Shown one piece after another: positions 53,741 through 63,800 of a stretch of DNA of 64,000 nt. Every line of letters begins with the position of its first letter. Within the stretch, counting starts at the first letter, position 1. The notes under the pieces are model-generated. The model saw only the letters and a program-made list of their open reading frames with translations, ran no database searches and was not told where the DNA came from. The position numbers were made by a program, and so were the translations under genes. This stretch comes from Scytonema sp035967975. GTDB lineage: Bacteria > Cyanobacteriota > Cyanobacteriia > Cyanobacteriales > Nostocaceae. The stretch is from the NCBI GenBank assembly GCA_035967975.1, contig JAWQFQ010000007.1, forward strand, positions 1 to 64,000. Direction: 5' to 3'.

Positions 53741-56700
53741 TTATTTAACTCTCTTACTGATTGTCAAAAATTGCTTGATCCGATCTTTACCATCTTTTAA
53801 CTGTTGATTTCTAGCATTAGTTTGATGAGAAGATGATAGTTCATTTTTGTTTGCTTGGTTGAGGAACATTGCTAAGGAGCTAATAGTCGGATATCTAAAG
53901 AGTTCAAGCATTGAGAAATTTACTGGGAATATTTGGCGCAGTTGACTATGAACCATCACCATCAATAATGAATGCCCACCAAGGTCAAAGAAGTTATCGT
54001 GAATACCAACCTTTTCTACCTTAAGTGCCTTTTGCCAAACAGTAGCGATGGATTTTTCTAAATCAGTTTGTGGTTTGACGTAAGTCGTTTCCAACTCTGG
54101 GCGAAGACAATCTGGCACTGGCAATGATTGACGATTCACTTTGCCATTAGGTGTTAATGGCAGAGCCTGAATAGGTACAAAAGCAGTAGGCACCATATAA
54201 TCAGGTAAATTCTCTTTTAAGAAACTCCGTAATTCACTAAGTGTAGGAGTTGACTCTTGTTGTGATACCACATAAGCCACTAGCCGTTTGTCTCCAGGTA
54301 TATCTTCTCTCACGAGAACTACAGCCTCTCGAACGGTGGGATGTTGAGTGAGCCGTGCTTCAATTTCTCCAAGTTCGATGCGGAAACCACGAACTTTGAC
54401 TTGGTGGTCGATGCGACCTATGTATTCTATCTCTCCATTAGGCATATAGCGTGCCAAATCTCCTGTTTTGTACAGGCGAGACGCTAATTTGTTACTAAAG
54501 GGGTTGGGAATAAATTTTTCCGCTGTCAGTTCGGGGCGGTTTAAATATCCACGTGCTAGTCCATCTCCACCAATGTGCAGTTCTCCAGCTACACCAATAG
54601 GAACCAACTGACTATGTTGGTCTAGGATATAGAACTGTGTGTTAGCAATTGGGTGACTAATTGGTATAACGCTGCTGTCAGTTTTTACTTGGCAGGCTGC
54701 TGACCAAATAGTGGTTTCGGTAGGACCGTACATATTCCACACTGAGTCACACCGATTCAGTAACTCATTGGCTAGGTGTTTTGGTAAAGCTTCTCCGCCA
54801 CAGAGGATTTTCAATTGATGTTTCCCCAACCAGCCTGCTGCTAGAAGTAGCTGCCATGTGGCTGGTGTGGCTTGCATGACTGTAGCATTTGAGTCAGTTA
54901 GTGCTGCTGACAAGCGCGTTCCGTCCGCAGCAACTTCGCGGGTGACGACTACCAAGCGAGCACCTACCATAATTGGAAGGAAAAGTTCTAACCCTGCAAT
55001 ATCAAAGGATACAGTGGTGACAGCTAACAAGGTATCTTGCTCAGTTAGCCCTGGTGTTTGGCGCATAGCTTGCAAGAAGTTGCTCAAAGCCTTGTGAGAA
55101 ATTTGCACACCCTTAGGTTTGCCAGTCGAACCAGAGGTATAGATAACATAAGCAAGGTTGTGAGTAGTTACCTGAAAGACTGAATTTTCCTTGTTGTGTT
55201 GAGCAATATCCTGCCAAGCGCTATCTATACAAACGACTTTGGCTTTGTTTTGGGGCATTGCTTTCATAAGCTGCGCTTGAGTCAGTAGCACAGACACTTG
55301 GGCATCTTCTAGTATAAAACTCAACCGATCTTCAGGATAGGCGGGGTCTAGCGGTATATAAGCACCACCTGCCTTGAGAATGCCTAACAGACCTACCACC
55401 ATTTCTAGCGATCGCTCGACGCAAATTCCTACCAGTACCTCTGGTCCTACGCCTAGCCTTCGCAGGTAATGTGCTAGTTGATTTGCTCTTGCGTTTAATT
55501 CACCGTAGGTTAATTGTTCATCTTCAAACACGACTGCTACAGTGTCCGGCGTATTCTCCACTTGAGTTTCAAACAACTGATGAATACATATATCTACAGG
55601 GTAATTGGTAGAAGTGCCATTCCACTCAACGACTTGCTGATGCAACTCAGCTGCACTCAATAGTGGTAAGTTTAATAATCTTGCATGTGGGTTGGCAACA
55701 ATACCCTCTAATAAATTACGGAAATGCTGTAGTATTCGAGCAATTGTTTCGGCATTAAACAGGTCTGTGTTGTATTCCAGCAACCCTTTCAATTCTGGCT
55801 CGGCATCTATTATATGTAAGGTCAAATCAAATCTAGCAGTTTGACTGTGCATCTGAAACCAACTTAGGGTCAAACCAGGTAGTATCAGATCCTTTTGAGA
55901 GTTTTCTTGCAAGGAAAACATTACCTGGAACAAGGGCATATGGCTGAGATTTCTCTCTGGTTGAAGTTTTTCCACCAATTGCTCGAAAGGTATATCTGCA
56001 TGGGCGTATGCACTCACGCACATTTCACGCACTCTACTTAGCAACTTTAAGAAACTTGGGTTACCAGAAAGGTCAGTACGTAGCACAAGGGTATTGACAA
56101 AAAACCCAATTAGATTCTGAATCTCAACTTGGTTGCGGTTAGCAATAGGGGAGCCAATGCAGATATCTTCTAGCCCTGTGTAGCGATACAGCAGAGTTTG
56201 AAACGCTGCTAGTAGAGTCATAAACAGAGTTACCCCTTCCCGATTGCTTAGGGATCTGAGCATATCGGTTAGGTTTGGTGATAGTTTAAAAGAAGCAACT
56301 GCACCTCGAAAGCTTTGGACTGGGGGTCGTGGTCGATCTGTGGGCAAAACCAAAGTTGAAGAGCCTGCCAATTGCTGCTTCCAATAAGAAAGCTGCATCT
56401 TTTGTAGCTCCCCTTGCATCGACTGACGCTGCCAGACAGCAAAATCTGCATACTGAATAGGGAGTTCAGGGAGTGGTGATATCTTCTTTACCGAGGAGGT
56501 TTCGTAAAGCGCTGCTAATTCCCGGATTAGCACTCCTATCGACCAGCCATCAATAGCAATGTGGTGGATCGCGAACAGCAGCAAGTATTCCTGTTCATCT
56601 GTTTGTAACAGCGTTACCCGCAACAACGGACCAGATGCTAAGTCAAAAGGTTTTCGAGCTATCTCTGTTGTTAGCTGCTCGATTTCAGCTTGTTGCACAG

Positions 56701-57106
56701 CTTCTGGCATCAAGCACAAGTTCACCACTGGCAGCTCTATAGTTACAGTAGGGTGAATAACTTGAGCGGGTTGTCCCTCCACTATCTCAAAAGTAGTGCG
56801 TAACGCTTCATGGCGTCGTACAATCTCGTTAAGACTCTGCTCTAAAGCATCCACGTTAAGCGCACCTGTCAGTTGTAAACACGCTAGTTCACTATAATAA
56901 GGACTACTGGGATCTAATTGATGCAGAAACCATAGCCGTTGTTGGGCAAAGGACAGGGGCGCAGGGCTTGCTTGCGAACGTTTTGGAATTACCTCTAATT
57001 GAGAGCGAGAGCCAATCTCACCTCGCAGTCGCTTTTCGAGAAGCTCCCGCTTACTGGATGAAAGCTTTGACCGTCGTTTCAAAATTTCATCTTTTTTATT
57101 GTCCAT
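53741..57106 (-). CDS. NRPS module C-A-T with glycine code
   Basis: A NRPS of about 1121 residues. C domain with HHIAIDGWS near residue 181. A domain with TSGSTGKPKG and YGPTETT. Specificity positions read against GrsA give D-I-L-Q-L-G-M-I-W-(K), which matches the well-known glycine signature. T domain with LGGHSLL (Ser1046). A basic helical tail follows. The frame runs up to a TTG at 57121, but the ATG at 57106 has AAGGGGG just upstream and is the likelier start. Located 39 bases after the FkbH-like gene and three bases before the PKS gene. Confidence 0.92.
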   Translation of the reverse strand: MDNKKDEILKRRSKLSSSKRELLEKRLRGEIGSRSQLEVIPKRSQASPAPLSFAQQRLWFLHQLDPSSPYYSELACLQLTGALNVDALEQSLNEIVRRHEALRTTFEIVEGQPAQVIHPTVTIELPVVNLCLMPEAVQQAEIEQLTTEIARKPFDLASGPLLRVTLLQTDEQEYLLLFAIHHIAIDGWSIGVLIRELAALYETSSVKKISPLPELPIQYADFAVWQRQSMQGELQKMQLSYWKQQLAGSSTLVLPTDRPRPPVQSFRGAVASFKLSPNLTDMLRSLSNREGVTLFMTLLAAFQTLLYRYTGLEDICIGSPIANRNQVEIQNLIGFFVNTLVLRTDLSGNPSFLKLLSRVREMCVSAYAHADIPFEQLVEKLQPERNLSHMPLFQVMFSLQENSQKDLILPGLTLSWFQMHSQTARFDLTLHIIDAEPELKGLLEYNTDLFNAETIARILQHFRNLLEGIVANPHARLLNLPLLSAAELHQQVVEWNGTSTNYPVDICIHQLFETQVENTPDTVAVVFEDEQLTYGELNARANQLAHYLRRLGVGPEVLVGICVERSLEMVVGLLGILKAGGAYIPLDPAYPEDRLSFILEDAQVSVLLTQAQLMKAMPQNKAKVVCIDSAWQDIAQHNKENSVFQVTTHNLAYVIYTSGSTGKPKGVQISHKALSNFLQAMRQTPGLTEQDTLLAVTTVSFDIAGLELFLPIMVGARLVVVTREVAADGTRLSAALTDSNATVMQATPATWQLLLAAGWLGKHQLKILCGGEALPKHLANELLNRCDSVWNMYGPTETTIWSAACQVKTDSSVIPISHPIANTQFYILDQHSQLVPIGVAGELHIGGDGLARGYLNRPELTAEKFIPNPFSNKLASRLYKTGDLARYMPNGEIEYIGRIDHQVKVRGFRIELGEIEARLTQHPTVREAVVLVREDIPGDKRLVAYVVSQQESTPTLSELRSFLKENLPDYMVPTAFVPIQALPLTPNGKVNRQSLPVPDCLRPELETTYVKPQTDLEKSIATVWQKALKVEKVGIHDNFFDLGGHSLLMVMVHSQLRQIFPVNFSMLELFRYPTISSLAMFLNQANKNELSSSHQTNARNQQLKDGKDRIKQFLTISKRVK

Positions 57107-57108
57107 AA

Positions 57109-57116
57109 TCCCCCTT
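57109..57116 (-). promoter_or_regulatory. ribosome binding site fixing the start of the glycine NRPS
   Basis: AAGGGGGA on the minus strand lies a few bases before the ATG at 57106 and inside the longer TTG-started frame. It favours the shorter protein. Confidence 0.55.
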
Positions 57117-57144
57117 ATCAAACTATGAGAACTAGCAATGCTTT

Positions 57145-58215
57145 CTAATCCATGATTTTGACCTTCACATACTCAGGAACAGGCTGTATTCGCGTTAGCT
57201 CATTTTCTAAAATTACCAAGTCTCCTATCTTCTCAATTTCCTGAAAACCCGCGAATTTATAAGATACATACATCATTCGATTGCGATTGTTAGAAACAAA
57301 TTCAGAACGCAAACGAACGTTATTGTTTTTAGATAATGTCATAATATAATTTAGTAAAATTGTGCCGACACCTCTGGACATAACGCGACAAGACATCAGC
57401 AAAAGTTTGATAGTCCACACAGACTCTTGACATTCTACAAGAGCTAGACCAATTTTGCCATAACTGCCGTACTTATCGTCTAAACTTGTAATTAGAAGTT
57501 TATACTTACCTGACTGACGAAAATGATTCAGTTCATCATAGGAGTATGTATAACCGGTTGTATTTAATTGATTGGTTCTGATTGTTAATTCTTCGGCTCG
57601 CTGTAAATCTTCTTCTTTGGCAGAAGAGATAGTAAAATTCATATTGAGTGTCGCTAAAAATTCTGATTGAGTTCCAACAAATTCTTTTTCTGAATTGTTT
57701 CGTTCTATATCACTAATATACATTAGTCTTCTGAGTTTTGAATCCTTTGTAATAAAACGAGGATTCATTTCTGGCATATCCAGCAGATGCGTCAGTTCAG
57801 TAGTATTAATACAAAGTACTTCAGGGAGTGAAAAATTAACTTCTTCTAGTTCAAATAACTGGTCATCTATAAAGGCAAAGGTGTCGATACCAAGATTGAG
57901 GGACTTAGCAATTTCTTGAATAGAACTAGATTTGGAGTTCCAATTGATTTGGGGATAGAGAAAATATTCGTGCAAACCAAACTCTTGGAGTTGCGCGAGC
58001 GCTCTAGCATAATCATTTTTACTAGCAATAGACTGCAAAATACCTCGACTGTCTAAGGTTTTGATAATATCAACTACCTGGTTTTGCAGATAAACATGGT
58101 CATTTTCTAATAATACACCATCCCAAAGGGTGTTATCCAAATCCCAAACTACACATTTGATAGCTTTTTTATCCGCTTGTTTATTATTTGATAGCTCAGT
58201 TTTTGTACTAATCAT
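57145..58215 (-). CDS. FkbH-like HAD-superfamily protein (glyceryl-ACP formation)
   Basis: A 356-residue protein with an N-terminal HAD phosphatase domain: CVVWDLDNTLWDG (Asp25 and Asp27), IASKND (65-68) and FIDDQLFELEEV (Asp117 and Asp118). A GNAT-like C-terminal part follows with LLMSCRVMSRGVG, a Cys-containing phrase typical of FkbH. Known FkbH-type proteins take 1,3-bisphosphoglycerate and load a dephosphorylated glyceryl group onto an ACP. This is the first step to hydroxy- or methoxymalonyl-ACP. It starts four bases after the acyl-CoA dehydrogenase gene and belongs to one operon with it. Use as a glycerate-type starter supplier is the main alternative, but the companion genes favour extender synthesis. 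Confidence 0.9.
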   Translation of the reverse strand: MISTKTELSNNKQADKKAIKCVVWDLDNTLWDGVLLENDHVYLQNQVVDIIKTLDSRGILQSIASKNDYARALAQLQEFGLHEYFLYPQINWNSKSSSIQEIAKSLNLGIDTFAFIDDQLFELEEVNFSLPEVLCINTTELTHLLDMPEMNPRFITKDSKLRRLMYISDIERNNSEKEFVGTQSEFLATLNMNFTISSAKEEDLQRAEELTIRTNQLNTTGYTYSYDELNHFRQSGKYKLLITSLDDKYGSYGKIGLALVECQESVWTIKLLLMSCRVMSRGVGTILLNYIMTLSKNNNVRLRSEFVSNNRNRMMYVSYKFAGFQEIEKIGDLVILENELTRIQPVPEYVKVKIMD

Positions 58216-58219
58216 GTTC

Positions 58220-59404
58220 TCACGTCCTTGCCAGTAAGTTTTGAGAAATCACGGTGGAAATGGGTGCCGAAATATACTCTTGATAACCGTAATCTGCAAT
58301 TGTTATTTGTTGTATTTGCGTGCTTCCTTCGATGATTTCCATAATTTTGGCATCTCGCAAATACCTAGCAACAGAATATTCACTAGTGCAACCATTGGCA
58401 CCGTGGATTTGTACAGCATCATTTGCGACTTTGGTTGCTGTTGTGGATGCAAAATATTTGGCAATTGAAGTCTCTACGATTGAGTTTGGATCGCCAATTT
58501 CTTTGAGATAACCAGCTTGATAGCACAATAATCGTGCTGCTTTCACATTGGCTATCATCTCAGTTATCATCTGCCGAATCAATTGATGTTCTTTGAGATA
58601 AACACCAAACTGCTTTCGCTGACTCGTGTACTGAATACAGGCTTCTAGACAGGCTTGAGCAATACCTACTGAACCCCATGCTACACTATACCTTCCGTAA
58701 TCTAGTGCAGAGGAAGCTACATAGGAAAAACCAAAACCTAACTTACCCACCAAATTTTCCTGTGGAATCCGACAATCATGAAAGTGCAGCTCTGCTAGCA
58801 TCGAAGCCTTAACACCCAACATTCCAGAAATGGGTTGTATCGAAAGACCTGGACTGTTCTTTTCAACTAAAAAGGCACTAGCTTTACCTGAACATTGTGC
58901 AAATACCAAAAAAACATCAGCAATTTGTCCGTAGGTAATCCATTTCTTTCGACCATCTAAAATATAACAGTCACCAGAAAGTAACGCTGTGGTTTCTACA
59001 CTTTTGGCATCGCTACCCACGTTAGGTTCGCTTAAAGCGAAAGCAGCTATGACCTCACCAGATGCTAACTTTGGAAGCCAATACTCTTTTTGAGACGTAT
59101 TACCCCATTTAGAAAGAGCATGAGCCACCATGCTATGAACCGTTAGCAAACTCCGCAATGAAGAACATCCCCGCCCAATTTCTTCGTTAAGAAGACCATA
59201 GGTGATGAGGTTCATGGATTTACCACCAAATTCTTCGGGTAAAACGGCACCTAAATATCCGATCTTCGTTAACTTTTCAATGAGCTTTGTCGGAGTACGC
59301 TCTTCTTGGTCGTAGCGATTCGCGTGAGGAATAATCTCTTCATCCACGAAAGCTCGAAACTCAGCTTTAGCCTCTTTTTCTTGAGTAGTCAACTCAATTT
59401 TCAT
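58220..59404 (-). CDS. acyl-CoA (acyl-ACP) dehydrogenase, FkbI-like
   Basis: A 394-residue flavin dehydrogenase. FAD and substrate motifs are seen in AAFALSEPNVGSDAKS and KWITYGQ. QIHGANGCTSEY and the catalytic Glu359 in EIIEGSTQIQQ lie near the end. The family fits FkbI, which oxidises the hydroxyl-bearing glyceryl/malonyl semialdehyde-type intermediate on the dedicated ACP. Its place between the ACP and FkbH-like genes, with very short spacing, supports this more than the fold does. A generic fatty acyl-CoA dehydrogenase would look similar. Confidence 0.85.
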   Translation of the reverse strand: MKIELTTQEKEAKAEFRAFVDEEIIPHANRYDQEERTPTKLIEKLTKIGYLGAVLPEEFGGKSMNLITYGLLNEEIGRGCSSLRSLLTVHSMVAHALSKWGNTSQKEYWLPKLASGEVIAAFALSEPNVGSDAKSVETTALLSGDCYILDGRKKWITYGQIADVFLVFAQCSGKASAFLVEKNSPGLSIQPISGMLGVKASMLAELHFHDCRIPQENLVGKLGFGFSYVASSALDYGRYSVAWGSVGIAQACLEACIQYTSQRKQFGVYLKEHQLIRQMITEMIANVKAARLLCYQAGYLKEIGDPNSIVETSIAKYFASTTATKVANDAVQIHGANGCTSEYSVARYLRDAKIMEIIEGSTQIQQITIADYGYQEYISAPISTVISQNLLART

Positions 59405-59448
59405 TTTATTACTTCTACGTTAAAATGGTTACAAATTTTATATTTATC

Positions 59449-59700
59449 TCATTTCGGTGCAACTAAAGCTGTCTTGCGTTCAATTAAATGAGTCATTGCA
59501 TTTATCGTCCTAAAATTATCAAATTCAAGATCTTCATTGTCAATAGTAATTTTAAATTCTTGTTCAATAAACAAGACGAGTTGCATGGCAAACATGGAAT
59601 TGACAAAACCAAGTGCAAAAATATCTTCATCTAGCTGCAAGTCATGATTCCGGAAAAACCGGGAAAGGAATTCTTTGATTTTTGCTTGTATTTCTTTCAT
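59449..59700 (-). CDS. discrete acyl carrier protein, FkbJ-like
   Basis: An 83-residue ACP. The phosphopantetheine Ser35 is in LGFVNSMFAMQLVLFIEQEF; the FVNS(L/M)FA(L/M)QLV pattern is typical of ACPs that carry the methoxymalonyl or hydroxymalonyl group, unlike the DSL of fatty-acid ACPs. It lies between the 3-hydroxyacyl-CoA dehydrogenase and the acyl-CoA dehydrogenase genes, as expected for the cassette. It should hold the glycerate-derived extender from loading to transfer by an AT. Confidence 0.88.
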   Translation of the reverse strand: MKEIQAKIKEFLSRFFRNHDLQLDEDIFALGFVNSMFAMQLVLFIEQEFKITIDNEDLEFDNFRTINAMTHLIERKTALVAPK

Positions 59701-59858
59701 GTTTTTAATTCACCTTCACCCAAAATATAACTGAGGTTATTTGACTGACTTCCTTCTCTAAAATGGCCTATCTCGTCTTTTATCTCCTCTGTGTTCTCAA
59801 CACCCTCTGCGGTTACTTCATAGATAATCTTGGAATGAAAAAAGAGCCATTTCTCATT

Positions 59859-60722
59859 TCAAATATCTCCATTATATTTATAAAAACCTTGACCCTTCTT
59901 CCGTCCATACAACCCTGCATCTACCATTTTTTTCAGCAACGGACAAGGTCTGTATTTGCTGTCATTGAAACTTTCATACAACACTTCAATGGAAAACAAA
60001 ATAGTATCCAATCCAATTAAATCAGCCGTTTCTAGGGGTCCCATCTTGTGTCCAAAGCAGGATTTGAAAATTCTATCCACTTCTTCTACTGAAGCAACTT
60101 GGTCTTGTAGCAAGAAAATGGCTTCGTTAATCGTCAACATTAGCACGCGGTTAGAAACAAAACCCGGCGAGTCATTGACAAGGATGCTTTCCTTTCCCAT
60201 CTGCGCCAACAATTCTTTGGCTGTCGAGATTGTTTCATCGGAGGTGTGATACCCACGAATCATTTCAACCATTGGCTTCATTGGTACTGGATTCATAAAA
60301 TGCATACCAATAACTTTGTCAGCACGCTTGGTTAATGAAGCTATGCGAGTAATGGAAATTGCTGATGTATTAGCAGCAAAAACACAATCTGTTGGACAGA
60401 TTGGATCAATGAGGGAGTAAACTTCCTTCTTAATATCCCACTTTTCTGTTACATTTTCAACTACAAATTCTGCTTCTTTGAGAAATTGATAGTTAGTCGA
60501 AAACTTGATTCTGTTCAAGATATCATCAGGACTATTACTAGTTTCCCGTTTCTGAAAAAAACCTTGGAACCGGATATTACTTCTAATTTCTTGTTTAGCT
60601 TTCTCCAGAATAGTTTCTGAAATATCTACCAGAATCACTTGATGACCAGTTTGAGCGAGGTTTTGTGCAACCCCAACACCCATAACCCCAGCTCCGACTA
60701 CACCGACTACTTGAAGATTCAT
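59859..60722 (-). CDS. 3-hydroxyacyl-CoA dehydrogenase, FkbK-like
   Basis: An NAD-dependent dehydrogenase of about 287 residues. It has the Rossmann loop VVGVVGAGVMGVGVAQNLA at the start, the catalytic segment NTSAISITRIA with GMHFMNPVPM (catalytic His), and NDSPGFVSNRVLM. It matches FkbK, which oxidises the ACP-bound glyceryl alcohol in methoxymalonyl-ACP formation. The frame extends 20 codons to an ATG at 60782, but family members begin just before the Rossmann loop, so the ATG at 60722 is chosen; neither start has a strong ribosome binding site. It is the first gene of the cassette, 129 bases after the PKS stop. Confidence 0.87.
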   Translation of the reverse strand: MNLQVVGVVGAGVMGVGVAQNLAQTGHQVILVDISETILEKAKQEIRSNIRFQGFFQKRETSNSPDDILNRIKFSTNYQFLKEAEFVVENVTEKWDIKKEVYSLIDPICPTDCVFAANTSAISITRIASLTKRADKVIGMHFMNPVPMKPMVEMIRGYHTSDETISTAKELLAQMGKESILVNDSPGFVSNRVLMLTINEAIFLLQDQVASVEEVDRIFKSCFGHKMGPLETADLIGLDTILFSIEVLYESFNDSKYRPCPLLKKMVDAGLYGRKKGQGFYKYNGDI

Positions 60723-60782
60723 GATGAAAACTGACCAAACTCTGTTATCTAACTTTTCAATTTCATATGAAATTGCATTCAC

Positions 60783-60851
60783 CAGCTATCAGCTATCAGT
60801 TATCAGCTTTTTTCTGAGCACTGACTGCTGATGGCTGACCGCAACTTGCTA
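60783..60851. repeat. short heptamer-type repeats between PKS and dehydrogenase genes
   Basis: cagctatcagctatcagtta and following cagcttttttctgagcactgactgctgatggctgac: short, degenerate copies of the gctatca type. Same general class as the repeats at 5903-5962 and 12412-12452. Confidence 0.4.
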
Positions 60852-63800
60852 TCATTTCCTGACAGCGTAAACATTGTGGATTGCTGAGCCTTCATACAAG
60901 TTTTCTTGTTCAGCTACAACGTGATAACCTTGCATTCTCAATAGATTAGTTATGTGCTCCAGACGTCCCTCTGTATTATGTACTTCTATGACAATCTGCT
61001 GGATTTTTTTCCAATCATGGTTTTTGATGCCTTGAAGAACATCAAGTTCGCTTTTTTGCACGTCGATTTTGAGTAAATCTATACATTCGACGTTATTTTC
61101 TTTGATAACTTCAGAGAGAGTTCTTAACTGGCAAGTCAAAGTCTGGGCTTTTAATCTTTCTTCTAACAACTCGTCAGCATATTCCATGACTTGCTCCATC
61201 CCAGTCATACCACTCTGCAGTTGGTTGGTCATGATAGCTTGTAAGACTTCTTTTTCCTCTTCTTTATCGCCATAGAAGGAGGACATTCCCGAACTGTTAG
61301 GATAAAAGGTAAATGTTGCTGTTTTGGTTTCATTAGAGATTCCAACATTGAACAACTTTACATTCACTTCATGGAGATTTGTATTGAGACGTAAAATTTC
61401 AAACAGAGTAGGGACTGGCTCAAATGCGTAAATGGTAGGATTTTGACATTTTTGATTAACGAAAAGAGTGAACATACCTATGTTCGCTCCGACATCAAAA
61501 ATACAGGCGCGATCGCGTAGAGTAATCCCGTGCTTGAGATAAACCTGATTTTTGAAGATGTCTTCGTAGAAATAATCAGCTTCGGCTTTGGTTTGATAGA
61601 CAACTTCTAGATTATTTGGCAACATATAGCGTCTCTGGCTTATATTTTGGGGAAGCTTCTGGTTTGGTATAATAGATACAAGTTCTTTAGTTTCGTCTTC
61701 TGTTAATTCTTCCAACTCCCCTAAAATCATTTCTTCAATAATCAAAGCCAACTCGGCTATGGTCGGTGCTCCAAAGATGTGACGAAGCGATAGTTCTACC
61801 TGAAAGTCTTTGCGAAGCTGGGAAACAAGTTGGGTAGCTAGTAGGGAGTGACCACCTAAATTAAAGAAGTTATCATTAATACCTAGTTGCTCAATACCCA
61901 ACAGTTCCTGCCAAATATTGGCAATCTTTTGCTCAAGCTCATTGTTGGGAGCAACATAGGCAATTCCTAAAATAGGTCTTGGGTGTGTTGTAGCTCGCTG
62001 ATGAGACTTTTCTAATTTTTCCAGAGAAAGGCGTCCTGCAAAAATCTTGAACTGATCAATTACAGTCTGGAGATTTTGCGTTGATACAACTACTTGAGGG
62101 AGCTTTGTAGATAGAATGCGGCTAAACACATCGATACCCTCTTCACACCTTATACCGTATTTCTCTAGCACTTGATTAAACTGTTCTTGAATTTCTGGGA
62201 TAACTGACATCATTTTGTCCGCCCAGTCATTTCCTAGCCACCAATCCCAGTTAATAGAGACAGTGTGCATTTTGCCTGTGGAAAAATTGTAATGAGCAAA
62301 CGCATCAAGAAAAGCACTAGCTGCACAATAATCAACCTTTCCTACTCCACCAGTGATTGCAGTGTTGGAAGAAAACAAGACTAGGAAATCTAAATTTACA
62401 TCCTTGAATACAGCATCTAGCACAAGTGTTCCTTTAAGCTTAGGCTCAAGAACTTTTGTCGCCAATTCGCTCGTTTTGAATTGAATAAGACCTTCTCCTG
62501 GAACTCCGGCTGCATGAATTACTCCATGAATCTCGTTAAAGCAAGCACGTACCTGATTAACCGCCTCTTGCATTTGTTCAAAGTTGGCAACATCTGCTGT
62601 CAGAATTAAAACTTCTGCACCCAATTCCTCTAAACGCAAAACTTTTTTAATTTTCCTACTCAGTAAATCTTCCTCTTGATGGCTTGATAACCATTGTTCC
62701 CACTCTACTTTTGGAGGTAACCCCTTTCGCCCAATCAGTACAATTTTTGCTCGTACTGCCTTTGCTAAGTATTCTGCAATTACAAGTCCAATTTCCCCTA
62801 ATCCACCTGTGATGATATAAACGCCTTTTTCCCGTAATCTTGCTATGGGAACGGTTGAACTTTCTATTGGTAACGTTTCAAAATACTGCACCCATCGCTG
62901 GTTACCGCGATATGCGATGACTGGATCGGACGTTAACGCAGCAAGTTCTGCTAAAAGTTGGTCTATCAATTGCTGCCATTGTTTAGTACCCGATTGGGGA
63001 AGCGTAATATCAATACTACGGCAGATGATGTTTGAGTATTCTTGAGAAATGACTCTACATGGTCCTATAACAGTTGCTTTCTCTGGACACAATCCTTCTT
63101 CATCAAGCAACTGCTGCATATTATTGGAGACAACACCAATTTGGATAGAGCCAGTGATATTTTGTTCTCCAAGTGCTTGCGCCAAAAACAGCAAACTGTA
63201 GAAGCCGATATCTTGAGCTTTTTCAAAACACTCAAGTTTTGACCGTATAAGATCGTTGGGTGTGATGTTCCATAAATGAGCAATTATTGTGGGGATTTTA
63301 CCTAACTCACGAATGGCTTTCAGTAACGCATTATAATCATCTCTATTTTGAGGATTGATGGTATACTCCCACTCACTGCTCTGACAAAATTGCTCTCCAA
63401 TTTTGACAGTTATGACATTTTGATTCTCGCGTTGTAGTTTTTCTACAATTTGGGTTCCTATGGCGCATTGATCGACAAAGACCAGCCAGCATTGCTTTTT
63501 AACTGTTAATCTTCCTGTTTCAAAAGTTATAGGTAGTAAAGAGCGTTTCCAAGAAGGAATGTAAAACCAGTCTCTAATGTCGAGCTTTTGTTCTAATGTT
63601 GCTTGATTAAGATTGCCATCGCGTGTATTTTTTTGTGGTTCAATCCAATAACGCTGACGCTTAAAAGGATATGTCGGCAGAGGAATGCGATGGCGGTGTT
63701 CATGAGCATAAAATCCAGACCAATCTATTTGGATTCCTGCTAAAGTAAGCCGACCCAATGTGTTCAGCAAGAATGCTAAATCCGTTTGTTGATCGTAAGA

